From Oceanococcus sp964629015 (GTDB lineage: Bacteria > Pseudomonadota > Gammaproteobacteria > Nevskiales > Oceanococcaceae): a DNA stretch of 64,000 nt. Made by a program: the position numbers and the translations under genes. Position 1 is the first letter of the stretch. Each line of letters starts with the position of its first letter. The stretch is from NCBI GenBank assembly GCA_964629015.1, contig CAZVMN010000010.1, positions 1 through 64,000 on the forward strand. Direction: 5' to 3'. The notes below the pieces were generated by a model, which was given only the letters and a program-made list of their open reading frames with translations, was not told the DNA's origin and made no database searches. Positions 41,907-50,658 of the stretch are shown here, one piece after another.

Positions 41907-43286
41907 GTGAGAGCCAGCGCAGAGATCTCGGACAACATCGCGACCAAAACCACGCCCAAAGTCCCCGGGTTGCCGTTGATCGGTAACACGCTGGATATGG
42001 CCAAGGATCCCGCCAAGTTTTTCGTCGATTGTTATCGCGCGCATGGTCCGGTGTTCCAGATCAACATCCTGGGCAAGCCTTACAAGGTGATGGGAGGCGC
42101 TGAGGCGGCGACCTTCATGGGCACGCGCGAAGGCAAGGAATGCCTGCGCTCCAAGGAATTCTGGCAAGGGCTGGTCAAGGAATTCGACGCACATCTCGCA
42201 CTGCCGGGGGCTGACGGGGATGATCACAAGGAGATGCGTGAAATTCTGCGTCACGGCTACTCCAAGGAATCGATCAAAGGCCGCTATAACCAATTGCTGG
42301 AAATTACTGACGGTTCGATCGAGCGTGATTGGAAACCGGGTAGCAAGGTGCCTGTGGTCCAGGCCTTTCAGTTCATGGTCACCGATCAGTTGGGCACAAT
42401 TCTCACCGGCAATGCCCCGTTGGAATATGTCGAGGACATTCGCGTCACCATTCTCAATATTTTGAATGTGTTGGTGACGCGGCAGCGCCCGCGGTTCTTG
42501 TTGTGGAACCCGGTCTATCGACGCGCGCGTAAGCGGGTGTTTGAACTGGGCGACAAGATGCGTGCCGAGTATCTGGCCAACCCCAACGCACGCAGCGAAG
42601 AAAACCGCAATCTGATCGACGACATCATGCAGGCCAACCTCAATGGCTCGCACATCATGCCCGACCACAACTTGCGTCTGCAGTTGGTGGCACCGTATGT
42701 CGCCGGCCTGGACACGGTGGCGAACACCACCGCCGCGATCACCTATACGGTGTTGAAGAACCCCGATGTTCTCAAGCGCATTCATGCGGAGGTTGATGCG
42801 TTGTTTGCGGACGGTGAGATTGATGAGGCCGGGCTGTTCAAGAAGATTCCGGTGCTGCAGGCGGCGATCATGGAAACCATGCGGCTGTACCCCATCGCGG
42901 TGGCGCAGATGCGTTGCGCCAACAAAGACTTTGTCTTTGAGGGGCACCAGTTCCACGAAGGGGAGATGATTTACATCGCCACCTGCGTGCCTCACTTCAT
43001 GGAAGAGTTCTATCCCGATCCTTACACCTTCAATGTGGATCGCTATGAAAAGCCGCGTGCCGAGCATCGTCAAACCGGTGCGTATTCGCCTTACGGGCGT
43101 GGTCCTCATACGTGTTTGGGTAAGTCCCTGGCCGAGGTGCAACTGGCTTTGACCATGGCGCGTCTGTTCTACCGTTTGGATCTGTCGCTGGAAACCCCGG
43201 ACTACGAACTCAAAACCAAAACCGCGCCGACCCCAGGGCCAGCGATGAGCTATCGGCTCAAAGTCAACGGATTCCGCCACCCATAG
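41907..43286 (+). CDS. Cytochrome P450
   Basis: 459 residues from the GTG with AAGGA six bases upstream. P450 hallmarks are all present: the proline-rich start KVPGLPLIGN, the I-helix AGLDT (266-270) for oxygen activation, ExxR (Glu323, Arg326), and the haem-binding loop YSPYGRGPHTCLG with Cys403. Its length and the AGLDT helix place it among soluble or membrane-associated P450s of the CYP51-like clan, which often hydroxylate sterols or fatty acids, but I cannot name the family. It is transcribed alone; a redox partner must come from elsewhere. Confidence 0.93.
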   Translation: MRASAEISDNIATKTTPKVPGLPLIGNTLDMAKDPAKFFVDCYRAHGPVFQINILGKPYKVMGGAEAATFMGTREGKECLRSKEFWQGLVKEFDAHLALPGADGDDHKEMREILRHGYSKESIKGRYNQLLEITDGSIERDWKPGSKVPVVQAFQFMVTDQLGTILTGNAPLEYVEDIRVTILNILNVLVTRQRPRFLLWNPVYRRARKRVFELGDKMRAEYLANPNARSEENRNLIDDIMQANLNGSHIMPDHNLRLQLVAPYVAGLDTVANTTAAITYTVLKNPDVLKRIHAEVDALFADGEIDEAGLFKKIPVLQAAIMETMRLYPIAVAQMRCANKDFVFEGHQFHEGEMIYIATCVPHFMEEFYPDPYTFNVDRYEKPRAEHRQTGAYSPYGRGPHTCLGKSLAEVQLALTMARLFYRLDLSLETPDYELKTKTAPTPGPAMSYRLKVNGFRHP

Positions 43287-43444
43287 ATCAGCGGTTGGGT
43301 TCGCCGGCCAGCGGCTGTACTGCCGGTTTCCCACCGCGAATTTCAGCGGCACGCGGATTGCACGACCCGCAACGTATTCGTTTATTAACGGAAAGTTGAC
43401 GGCGGTCAGTGAAAACTGACCATGTGTTAATCCGGGAAGTCCAG

Positions 43445-44335
43445 ATGGAACTGATCAAATCAGCCATGATCATTGCGGCGGCTGCTTTGCTGCTCACCGC
43501 TTTGCTGCCGGTCCGCCGACTGCTCACTGAGCTGCCCAAAGGCTCCAGCCGGCGTGGTTGGCATTGGCTGGCCGCTTTGGTTGTGATCATGATCGGATGC
43601 TACTCAGCGTACGCCCTTGGACACGGCGCGGGTATCACAATGGCTGACGAACTGATAATTCCGTCGCTGCTGCTGTTTGGCAGTTGGTTTATCTTGATGG
43701 TCAGCCAACTGTCTGCCGCCGGTATCCATGATGCGCGACGTTTGGTCCGGTTGGAACGCGAATGCATTACCGATGGCCTGACCGGCATTTACAACCGCCG
43801 CTTCTTCGATCACCAGTTGCTGATTGAACATGCCCGCGCCACGCGCAGCGGCAAACCGCTGTCGCTGATATTGCTGGATATCGACCATTTCAAGGCTGTG
43901 AATGATGTTCACGGCCATCAGGCGGGTGATCAAGCATTGATCGAAATCGCCGCGTTGATCCAACGTCTGTCGCGTAGCGATGACATCGTGGCGCGTTTCG
44001 GTGGAGAGGAACTCGCGGTGATCAGCCCGGGAACGGAGCTGGCGCAGGCCCAGCGACACGCGGAGCGTTTGCGCGCTGCGATCAAAAAACACCTTACGGT
44101 GCGCGCCGGCGACAAGCCCTGTCGCATTGGCGTGACAGCGAGTATCGGTGTTGCAACGTTGCGTGGTGGTGAGGTGACTGAGCCCGCCGCCATTTTGCGA
44201 CGTGCCGACGAGGCGCTGTATGCGGCAAAAGCCAGCGGTCGGGATTGTGTCGTGGTTGAGGGCTCGCAGCCCTCACCACGCGTGGTTCAGCTTAAGGACT
44301 GGGTGGCCGGAAAATCGCCCACCCAGGCCGCATAG
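43445..44335 (+). CDS. Membrane-bound diguanylate cyclase (GGDEF)
   Basis: 296 residues from the ATG with GGGAA six bases upstream. Three transmembrane helices are predicted (about 4-22, 41-57, 72-90), then a GGDEF domain. The active-site variant GGEEL lies at 186-190, and the RSDD inhibitory site (RxxD, 177-180) is five residues before it, so product feedback is expected. The domain start DGLTGIYNRRFFD is canonical. It makes cyclic di-GMP. There is no recognisable extracellular sensor. It converges on the MAPEG gene with a 7-bp gap. Confidence 0.93.
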   Translation: MELIKSAMIIAAAALLLTALLPVRRLLTELPKGSSRRGWHWLAALVVIMIGCYSAYALGHGAGITMADELIIPSLLLFGSWFILMVSQLSAAGIHDARRLVRLERECITDGLTGIYNRRFFDHQLLIEHARATRSGKPLSLILLDIDHFKAVNDVHGHQAGDQALIEIAALIQRLSRSDDIVARFGGEELAVISPGTELAQAQRHAERLRAAIKKHLTVRAGDKPCRIGVTASIGVATLRGGEVTEPAAILRRADEALYAAKASGRDCVVVEGSQPSPRVVQLKDWVAGKSPTQAA

Positions 44336-44342
44336 CACTGTC

Positions 44343-44759
44343 TTAGATCAGGCCACTCAACTTCAGCAACCAATAAGCCAGAATGACCCATTGACCGGTC
44401 AGCATCAGCGCGCGGATGAAGACGAAAACCGGTCCGGTGTTGATCACATGAACCAACGACTGGGCGATTCGAAACCCGAAGTATGTCCAGGCCAGCCCAT
44501 CAATCAGGTTCAGTTGCCCCAGCAGTGAAGCTGCCAGCACCACCGCCGCATACACGGGCAGATTTTCCAAGCAGTTGAGGTGGGCGTGCTCGAAGCGAGT
44601 GGTCCAGGCCGGATTGGTCCAGGTTGCCGCACCGCGGGTCCAGGAATTGGCCGCCGTTTTGCCGGTCAGAACCAGTGCGACGCGATAGTTCACGTACACC
44701 GCCACCAGCGCAAAAGTCAGCGCCGTAAAGGCCAGAAGTACAGCGATTGAAGGTGCCAT
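44343..44759 (-). CDS. MAPEG-family membrane protein
   Basis: 138 residues with four hydrophobic helices. The motif RFEHAHLNCLENLPVYAAVVL is the hallmark of MAPEG proteins, which include microsomal glutathione transferases. A role in detoxifying lipophilic electrophiles fits the lipid-rich neighbourhood, but glutathione transfer is not shown. It lies 60 bp upstream-wise of the gcdH stop on the same strand and could be co-transcribed with it. Confidence 0.88.
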   Translation of the reverse strand: MAPSIAVLLAFTALTFALVAVYVNYRVALVLTGKTAANSWTRGAATWTNPAWTTRFEHAHLNCLENLPVYAAVVLAASLLGQLNLIDGLAWTYFGFRIAQSLVHVINTGPVFVFIRALMLTGQWVILAYWLLKLSGLI

Positions 44760-44819
44760 ATGAGTGCTCCCGTTTGTTGTGATGGTTATACAGCGACCTG
44801 ATTGTGCCTGACCGAGCGG

Positions 44820-45998
44820 TTAATTTGCGAAAGCGGCGATGCCTGTTTGTGCACGACCCAAGATCAGCGCATGGATATCGTGCGTGCCTTCATAGGTGTT
44901 CACGGTTTCCAGATTCATCACGTGGCGGATCACATGGTAGTCATCGACGATCCCGTTGCCGCCGTGCATGTCGCGGGCAAGGCGTGCGATATCCAGGGCC
45001 TTGCCGCAGGAATTGCGCTTGATCAGCGAGACCAGCTCGGGGGCGCAGGCTTGCGCATCCATCAGCCGCCCGGCCTGCAAGCAACCCTGTAAGCCCAGGG
45101 CGATTTCGCTCTGCATGTTGGCCAACTTGAGTTGGATCAACTGGTTGGCGGCTAGGGGGCGGCCGAACTGACGGCGTTGCAGGGTGTAGTCGCGCGCGGC
45201 ATGCCAGCAGAATTCCGCGGCACCCAGCGCGCCCCAGGCGATTCCATAGCGCGCTTTGTTGAGGCAGCTGAACGGTCCCTTGATGCCGCGTACACCGGGC
45301 AGCAGGCGATCCTCACTGATCTCGACATCGCGCATCACCAACTCGCCGGTGATGGACGCACGCAATGAGAACTTGCCCTCGATTTTTGGCGTACTCAGGC
45401 CAGCATCGCCGCGTTCCAGGATAAAACCGCGGATCTCGTCATCCAGCTTGGCCCAGACCACCATCACATCCGCCACCGGGGCGTTGGTGATCCACATTTT
45501 TGAGCCGTTCAGACGGAAGCCACCGTCGATACGCTGCGCCCGAGTGCGCATGCTGGCCGGGTCAGAGCCGGACTCGGCCTCGGTCAGGCCAAAGCAGCCG
45601 ATCGACGTGCCGTGCGCCATTGCCGGGAGGTAACGCTGACGCTGCGTCTCGCTGCCGAAAGCCCAGATCGGGTACATGACCAGCGACGATTGCACGCTCA
45701 TACAGGAGCGGTAGCCGGAATCCACGCGCTCGACTTCACGCGCGATCAGGCCATAGCTCACATGATTGACGCCCGCGCCGCCGTATTCTGCTGGCAAGGT
45801 GCTGCCGAGCAGGCCCAGCGCGCCCATCTCCGGGAACAGTGCAGCATCGAAGTGCTCTTCACGAAAGGCCTGCTGGACCCGCGGCATGAGACGGCTTTGG
45901 CAATACTCACGTGCGGCATCGCGCAGCTGGCGTTCGTCATCGCTGAGCTGACGATCCAAAAGAAAAGGGTCCTGCCAATCAAAAAGGGTTTTGCTCAC
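44820..45998 (-). CDS. gcdH: Glutaryl-CoA dehydrogenase
   Basis: 392 residues. It oxidatively decarboxylates glutaryl-CoA to crotonyl-CoA in lysine and aromatic degradation. The start FDWQDPFLLDRQLSDDER, GCFGLTEAESGSDP, WITNAPVADVMVVWA and the C-terminal NTYEGTHDIHALILGR are family signatures; the Glu in YEGT is the catalytic base. Alternatives among the acyl-CoA dehydrogenases are unlikely because of the N-terminal FDW pattern. It is divergent from the VWA lipoprotein gene. Confidence 0.95.
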   Translation of the reverse strand: MSKTLFDWQDPFLLDRQLSDDERQLRDAAREYCQSRLMPRVQQAFREEHFDAALFPEMGALGLLGSTLPAEYGGAGVNHVSYGLIAREVERVDSGYRSCMSVQSSLVMYPIWAFGSETQRQRYLPAMAHGTSIGCFGLTEAESGSDPASMRTRAQRIDGGFRLNGSKMWITNAPVADVMVVWAKLDDEIRGFILERGDAGLSTPKIEGKFSLRASITGELVMRDVEISEDRLLPGVRGIKGPFSCLNKARYGIAWGALGAAEFCWHAARDYTLQRRQFGRPLAANQLIQLKLANMQSEIALGLQGCLQAGRLMDAQACAPELVSLIKRNSCGKALDIARLARDMHGGNGIVDDYHVIRHVMNLETVNTYEGTHDIHALILGRAQTGIAAFAN

Positions 45999-46089
45999 TC
46001 AGCTCTCCGAAAAAATTTCGCGTTCGGGCCTGACACTTTGGTTTTGCCTGCGTTTCAGTCATCAGGTCCCTACAAACAGAGAGCATGAC

Positions 46090-47802
46090 ATGAAGCCAAA
46101 CATCCTGTTTTTCTTGAGCATTGGTGTGCTTAGCGCCTGCGCCCAGACCAAACCTGGTAGCGGGTCTTCGCCCGATCCCGTTGCCGTGCACGATGAACAA
46201 CCGGCGGAATACGCCGCGTCCACCGTGGCCGTAAAACCACAGCGTGCGGACAAATTCGAAGTGCGGGTACAAACACGCCAGATGGCTCAGCCTGAGGCTT
46301 TCTCGGCGGATGAGGCGATGAGTCTTGGCAAGATCGCCGGTATGCCAGCTGTGCCACCCGCGCAGAGTGTGGCTCACGCAGAAGGCTACGCACCGATTGC
46401 CGAGAATCGTTTTCAGCAGGTCAGCTTGTCACCCCTCTCGACCTTTGGTCTGGACGTGGATACGGCGAGCTACAGCAATGTACGGCGGTTTCTTAGCCAA
46501 GGTCAGCTGCCGCCAGTGGATGCTGTGCGTATCGAGGAGTTGATCAACTATTTCGACTACCCGGTGTCGGCGAATGCCTCGGCGCATCCTTTGAACATCA
46601 CAACGGAATCCACCGTGGCCCCATGGAACCCGGCGAATCGCCTGGTCATGGTTGGGGTGCATGCGCGTGATCTGGCGGTGGAGCAAAGGCCAGCGAATCG
46701 TTTGGTGTTTCTGCTCGACACATCCGGGTCGATGAACAACCCCAACAAGCTGCCGTTGCTCAAGCGCTCTTTTCAGATTCTGATTGAGCAGCTGGGCCCC
46801 CAGGACAGTGTGGCGATCGTGGCCTATGCGGGAAGCGCGGGTGTGGTCCTGTCACCGACCTCCGGTGCGCATAAGGAAGCCATTTACGCGGCCTTGAATC
46901 GGCTCAGAGCCGGTGGCAGTACGGCGGGCGCGCAGGGCCTGGAACTGGCCTATCAGCTTGCCGCCAATCAGTTCGTGGCACAGGCCAACAACCGGGTCAT
47001 CCTGGCGACCGATGGGGATTTCAATGTGGGCCAAAGCAGCGAAGGAGATCTCATCCGGCTGATTGAATCGCGCAGAGACCAGGGCGTGTTCCTGAGTGTT
47101 TTGGGGTTTGGCACCGGCAACTACCAGGAAGCGAAAATGCAGCAGCTGTCCAGCCATGGCAACGGCACCCACCACTATATCGACACTGACCGTGAGGCTG
47201 AGCGGGTTTTCCGCGACAAGTTGCAAGGCACTCTGTACACGGTCGCCAAGGACGCCAAAATCCAGCTCGAATGGAATCCGCAAACGGTTTCGGCCTATCG
47301 CCTGATCGGCTATGAAAACCGTCTGCTCAATGCCGAAGACTTCACCGATGATCGTAAGGACGCGGGGGATGTCGGCGCGGGGCACAGCATTACGGTCCTT
47401 TACGAGGTTGTTCTCGCGGACGGGAACGATGAATCCGTAGCTCTGCGCTATCAGAAACTACGCCCGACGACGGCGCATTCCGGCGAACTGGGATTGGTGA
47501 AACTGCGCTACAAAGCGCCCCAGGCCAGCAGCAGTCAGGAATTGCGTCAGGTGATCAGCGCATCGCAATCTGCGGGCGACAACATCGCTTGGGCGGCATC
47601 GGTGGCGGAGCTGGGTATGTTGCTGCGAGGTTCAGAGCACCGCGCCCAAGCCAGCTATGACGCGGTGCTGCGTCGGGTTGAGGCACGAGCGGGCGAAAAC
47701 CCCTTGCGTCGCGAATTTGTCGGACTGGTCCGGCAGGCCAAGGTCGCGTCACAATCGCAGTTGGGTTTGAACCAGCCGGGTCGCTTTGTCCCGGACCATT
47801 GA
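46090..47802 (+). CDS. VWA-domain lipoprotein (YfbK-type)
   Basis: 570 residues from the ATG at 46090. Lipobox LSAC, Cys17. An N-terminal von Willebrand-associated segment (STFGLDVDTASYSNVRRFL) is followed by the VWA domain with a complete metal-ion site (DTSGSMNN, then GSTAGAQG and ATDGDFN). A DUF3520-type C-terminal domain comes last. VWA lipoproteins of this type bind partner proteins through a metal ion. Its TGA overlaps the ATG of the next gene, and an ECF sigma factor follows, so it may be part of an envelope signalling unit. Confidence 0.92.
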   Translation: MKPNILFFLSIGVLSACAQTKPGSGSSPDPVAVHDEQPAEYAASTVAVKPQRADKFEVRVQTRQMAQPEAFSADEAMSLGKIAGMPAVPPAQSVAHAEGYAPIAENRFQQVSLSPLSTFGLDVDTASYSNVRRFLSQGQLPPVDAVRIEELINYFDYPVSANASAHPLNITTESTVAPWNPANRLVMVGVHARDLAVEQRPANRLVFLLDTSGSMNNPNKLPLLKRSFQILIEQLGPQDSVAIVAYAGSAGVVLSPTSGAHKEAIYAALNRLRAGGSTAGAQGLELAYQLAANQFVAQANNRVILATDGDFNVGQSSEGDLIRLIESRRDQGVFLSVLGFGTGNYQEAKMQQLSSHGNGTHHYIDTDREAERVFRDKLQGTLYTVAKDAKIQLEWNPQTVSAYRLIGYENRLLNAEDFTDDRKDAGDVGAGHSITVLYEVVLADGNDESVALRYQKLRPTTAHSGELGLVKLRYKAPQASSSQELRQVISASQSAGDNIAWAASVAELGMLLRGSEHRAQASYDAVLRRVEARAGENPLRREFVGLVRQAKVASQSQLGLNQPGRFVPDH

Positions 47803-48581
47803 TGGGCAACGACGACGAGACATGGTTTGACGCATTGGCTGGGCATGACGCGCCAGCCAGTGCGGCAGATGCCAAGATGCAAAGCGCCATCCGCGCCGCT
47901 GCGGCCAAGCTTGATGAGGCCGAGCCGGATGTTTTGGCCGAGCGGCGTCTGCTTGCCCGTCTCGAGCGCGAAGGGCTGCTGCAAAAGCCACAACGCTGGC
48001 GCGCGCCGCGTTTGGCCCAGGCTGCTGTGATAGTTCTCTGCGTGGGCGTGGTGGTAGAGCTGCTGCGGGTCGATCCCGCAGGCGACGCGCGTCGAGACGC
48101 TGAGAAGCTCTCGGCTGATCAAGTCATCGTTGCCGAGGAGGCGGCGCGCCCTCGGAGCGAAGAACAGACCGCTGCAAAGGTTGCCCAGCCACAAGCACGG
48201 GCCGCCCCGCAACATGCACCGCTCAAGTCTTCTGCCGCTCAAGAGCTGGCGCCGCCGAACGCTGACCAACAATTGGCCGAATTGGCCGGCGAGGCGCCCA
48301 GCGCAGAGCGGCGCGAGTCGTTTGCGGCTGCGCCGATGTCGGACATCGTGGTTCGCGTGGGCGATCCCGCGACGGCCTGGCGCGAGCTGTTGAGCTGGGT
48401 TGAGCAACAGCAGGGTTTGGTGGTTTTGTCGCACGAGGAAAGCGCTCGGCGCATCCGTTTGAGCTGCAATGACGCGGCGGCGTGCGAGGGCTTGCAAGCC
48501 TGGCTGCGTGAGCAGGAGGCCTCTATCCAGGCACTGCAAATCGGTCAGGTCATAGATGTGCGTCTGGAGCCGCGGCGATGA
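47802..48581 (+). CDS. Putative single-pass membrane anti-sigma factor
   Basis: 259 residues. A cytoplasmic N-terminal part of about 65 residues contains an RRLLARLER helix. One transmembrane helix follows (LAQAAVIVLCVGVVVELLRV). The periplasmic part is Ala- and Glu-rich and ends in a small folded domain of about 90 residues with a Cys pair. It lacks the classic HxxxCxxC zinc motif of ZAS anti-sigma factors, so the call rests on topology and on its place: it overlaps the VWA gene (TGATG) and the sigma factor gene (ATGA). Binding to the sigma factor is inference. Confidence 0.65.
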   Translation: MGNDDETWFDALAGHDAPASAADAKMQSAIRAAAAKLDEAEPDVLAERRLLARLEREGLLQKPQRWRAPRLAQAAVIVLCVGVVVELLRVDPAGDARRDAEKLSADQVIVAEEAARPRSEEQTAAKVAQPQARAAPQHAPLKSSAAQELAPPNADQQLAELAGEAPSAERRESFAAAPMSDIVVRVGDPATAWRELLSWVEQQQGLVVLSHEESARRIRLSCNDAAACEGLQAWLREQEASIQALQIGQVIDVRLEPRR

Positions 48582-49147
48582 CGCCTGAGGTGAGTGATGA
48601 CGACCTGATTGTGGCGTTGGCCGATCCCAAGCGGGCGCGCCAGGCCAGCGTTATCCTGCACCGGCGCTACGCGCGGCGGTTCATGGCTTATCTGATGCGC
48701 CGCGGCTTGGATCACGCGGCGGCCGAAGATGCGGTTCAGGACGCGTTTGTCCGCGTGCTGCAGCGCGCCTCGGGGTTCGTGGCGCAAGGTCAGGGGCGGG
48801 CGTGGCTTTGGACGGTGGCCCGATCGGCGTGGCTGGATGAGCACAGAAAATCGGGTTTGGTCACGGAATCGTTGCAGCCCTGGCATGAGAATGCGACGGG
48901 CTATGTGGCCGATGTGGCCGAAACCAGCAGTTATCAGGACTGTGTTCATGGCCAACTGGCGCGTTTTGCGACGGACCATCCGGATGCCGGCCAGGCCATT
49001 CTTTGGGCCGCGGTGGATGGTTTGAAAGCACGTCAGATTGGCGAGCTGATTGGGCGCAGCGCCGGGGCTACACGTGAGTTTCTATCGCAGACGCGCAAGC
49101 GCCTGCACGAGTATCTGGAACCGTGCTTGGGATTGCACGAGTCGTAA
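48578..49147 (+). CDS. ECF-type RNA polymerase sigma factor
   Basis: 189 residues. Region 2 is visible as YARRFMAYLMRRGLDHAAAEDAVQDAFVRVL and WLWTVARSAWLDEHRK, and region 4 as LKARQIGELIGRSAGATREFLSQTRKRL. There are no regions 1 or 3, so this is a group 4 (ECF) sigma factor. It is the third gene of an overlapping operon after a VWA lipoprotein and a membrane protein, the reverse of the usual sigma-first order. It should direct transcription for envelope-related genes; the regulon is unknown. Confidence 0.93.
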   Translation: MTPEVSDDDLIVALADPKRARQASVILHRRYARRFMAYLMRRGLDHAAAEDAVQDAFVRVLQRASGFVAQGQGRAWLWTVARSAWLDEHRKSGLVTESLQPWHENATGYVADVAETSSYQDCVHGQLARFATDHPDAGQAILWAAVDGLKARQIGELIGRSAGATREFLSQTRKRLHEYLEPCLGLHES

Positions 49148-49200
49148 ATTTCGGCACGGAGCTTGCAGCGGGTTGGGTCCAGCGTCTAAATTTCCGAGCT

Positions 49201-49815
49201 ATGAGGGGAGTTATTCGAGGATTGTGGGTTGCCGCGTGCCTGTCGGTGACGCCGTTGACGTCAGCCGAGTCGATCCTGATGTACAAGCAGCCGGATGGCA
49301 CGCGTTTGTACACTGATCAGAAAAAGCGGCCTGATACCGGCTACAAATACCTGGGCCACTACGGTCGAGCGCCTTACCGTGTGTCGTGTGCGGGGTATCG
49401 CACCGACATCATGTCGCAGCGGCGTGCCCGTTATCAGCCGTTCATTGATCAGTACGCTCGCGAATTCCAAGTCGACCCGCTGTTGGTTGCTGCGGTGATG
49501 CGGGTGGAGTCGTGTCTGGATCGCAATGCGGTGTCACGCGCCGGGGCCAAGGGTTTGATGCAATTGATGCCGGGCACTGCGGTGGAACTGGGCGTTCGAG
49601 ACATTTTCGATCCGGCAGAAAATATCCGTGGCGGCACCGCCTATCTTGCGCGCATGCTCAAGCGTTTTAACAACAATCATGAACTGGCCCTGGCGGCCTA
49701 CAACGCCGGCCCGGGGGCGGTCGATCGCTATCGGGGTGTGCCGCCGTACAAGGAAACCCTGGCGTATGTGAAGCGCGTCGCGCGTCAGTATCAGGTCTAT
49801 GGCGGGCGAATCTAA
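49201..49815 (+). CDS. Exported lytic transglycosylase (SLT, Slt70/MltE-like)
   Basis: 204 residues from the ATG at 49201. A signal peptide ends near LTSAES. An N-terminal segment with a DUF4124-like pattern (MYKQPDGTRLYTDQ) leads to the SLT domain: VAAVMRVESCLDRNAVSRAGA with the catalytic Glu, GLMQLMPGTA, and LALAAYNAGPGAVDRYRG. It cleaves peptidoglycan strands with formation of 1,6-anhydro ends. It lies 53 bp after the ECF sigma gene and could be part of the same envelope unit. Confidence 0.92.
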   Translation: MRGVIRGLWVAACLSVTPLTSAESILMYKQPDGTRLYTDQKKRPDTGYKYLGHYGRAPYRVSCAGYRTDIMSQRRARYQPFIDQYAREFQVDPLLVAAVMRVESCLDRNAVSRAGAKGLMQLMPGTAVELGVRDIFDPAENIRGGTAYLARMLKRFNNNHELALAAYNAGPGAVDRYRGVPPYKETLAYVKRVARQYQVYGGRI

Positions 49816-49860
49816 GCGTTACGACTTAACATCCGCCGCCTGAATCCAAAGAGTCCTGGG

Positions 49861-50586
49861 TCAGGGCGCTTCGAGCTCAAATGAAATGTTCACTTGGGCC
49901 TGAATTTCATTCTCGCCGGTCGCCCCATAACCGCCGCCGGCATCCGCCGAAACGGCTTCCATCGCCATGGCGCGCACCGCATATTTGGGCTGAGGTGCGT
50001 AGTTTTGTTGCACGTGGACGGCGATGGGAAGACCCAGTTCGACACCGAGACGATCCGCAACACGCTTTGCGCGCGCTTTGGCATCGTCAATGGCCAGCAG
50101 CAGGATTTCGTCTTCGATTTCGCGCGCGTTGGAGACAGTGGGATTGATCTGATCAATCCGCGTGAGCGGTTGTTTGGCCAGGGCCCGCATCACGTCTGGC
50201 AATTTGTCGATGGCCAGACGTTCAACCTGAATCTGGCGGCTGGCCAGCATTTCCATGGGCTCGCCGCTGTCCTTGCGCCAGCTGCGTTCCGTGCCTTTGA
50301 CCACCGGACGCACCTGAGTCTGCAGGGCGCGAATGTTCTTTTTGTCGACAAATCGCGCGAGCGTGATGACCACGCTTTCAGCGTTGCCGCCAGCCTTTTT
50401 CATGGCCCCATCAGCGGCGCTGTCGCGTCCTTCCACGCTGATGCTGAGGGTGGCTTGATCCGGCGCCACCAATCGGCTGGCCTGACCTTGTACATTGACT
50501 TGGCGACGCGCTTGTTCGTCGGCCATTGCCAAGGTTGATGTCGTGGCCAGGCCGAGAATGAGAAGCCCGGTAAATGCCGTCCGCAT
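49861..50586 (-). CDS. SIMPL-domain (DUF541) periplasmic protein
   Basis: 241 residues with a signal peptide ending TLAMA-DEQ. The SIMPL fold shows as VNVQGQASRLVAPDQATLSISVEG in two stretches, with the later ILLLAIDDAKARAKRVADRLG. E. coli YggE, of this family, is linked to oxidative stress tolerance. No other function is known. It sits alone between the transglycosylase and rhlE. Confidence 0.88.
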   Translation of the reverse strand: MRTAFTGLLILGLATTSTLAMADEQARRQVNVQGQASRLVAPDQATLSISVEGRDSAADGAMKKAGGNAESVVITLARFVDKKNIRALQTQVRPVVKGTERSWRKDSGEPMEMLASRQIQVERLAIDKLPDVMRALAKQPLTRIDQINPTVSNAREIEDEILLLAIDDAKARAKRVADRLGVELGLPIAVHVQQNYAPQPKYAVRAMAMEAVSADAGGGYGATGENEIQAQVNISFELEAP

Positions 50587-50658
50587 ACTGTGTTCTCCTT
50601 GTGAGTTGGGAGTAGAGACAGCACGCGGGCGGACAAGTTGCCCGACTGGGCAGGTTCT

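Noticed and set aside
41838..43352. 504-codon minus-strand frame opposite the P450
   Set aside because: It mirrors the complete P450 gene with all its catalytic motifs; the antisense product is Arg/His-rich low-quality sequence without a family match.
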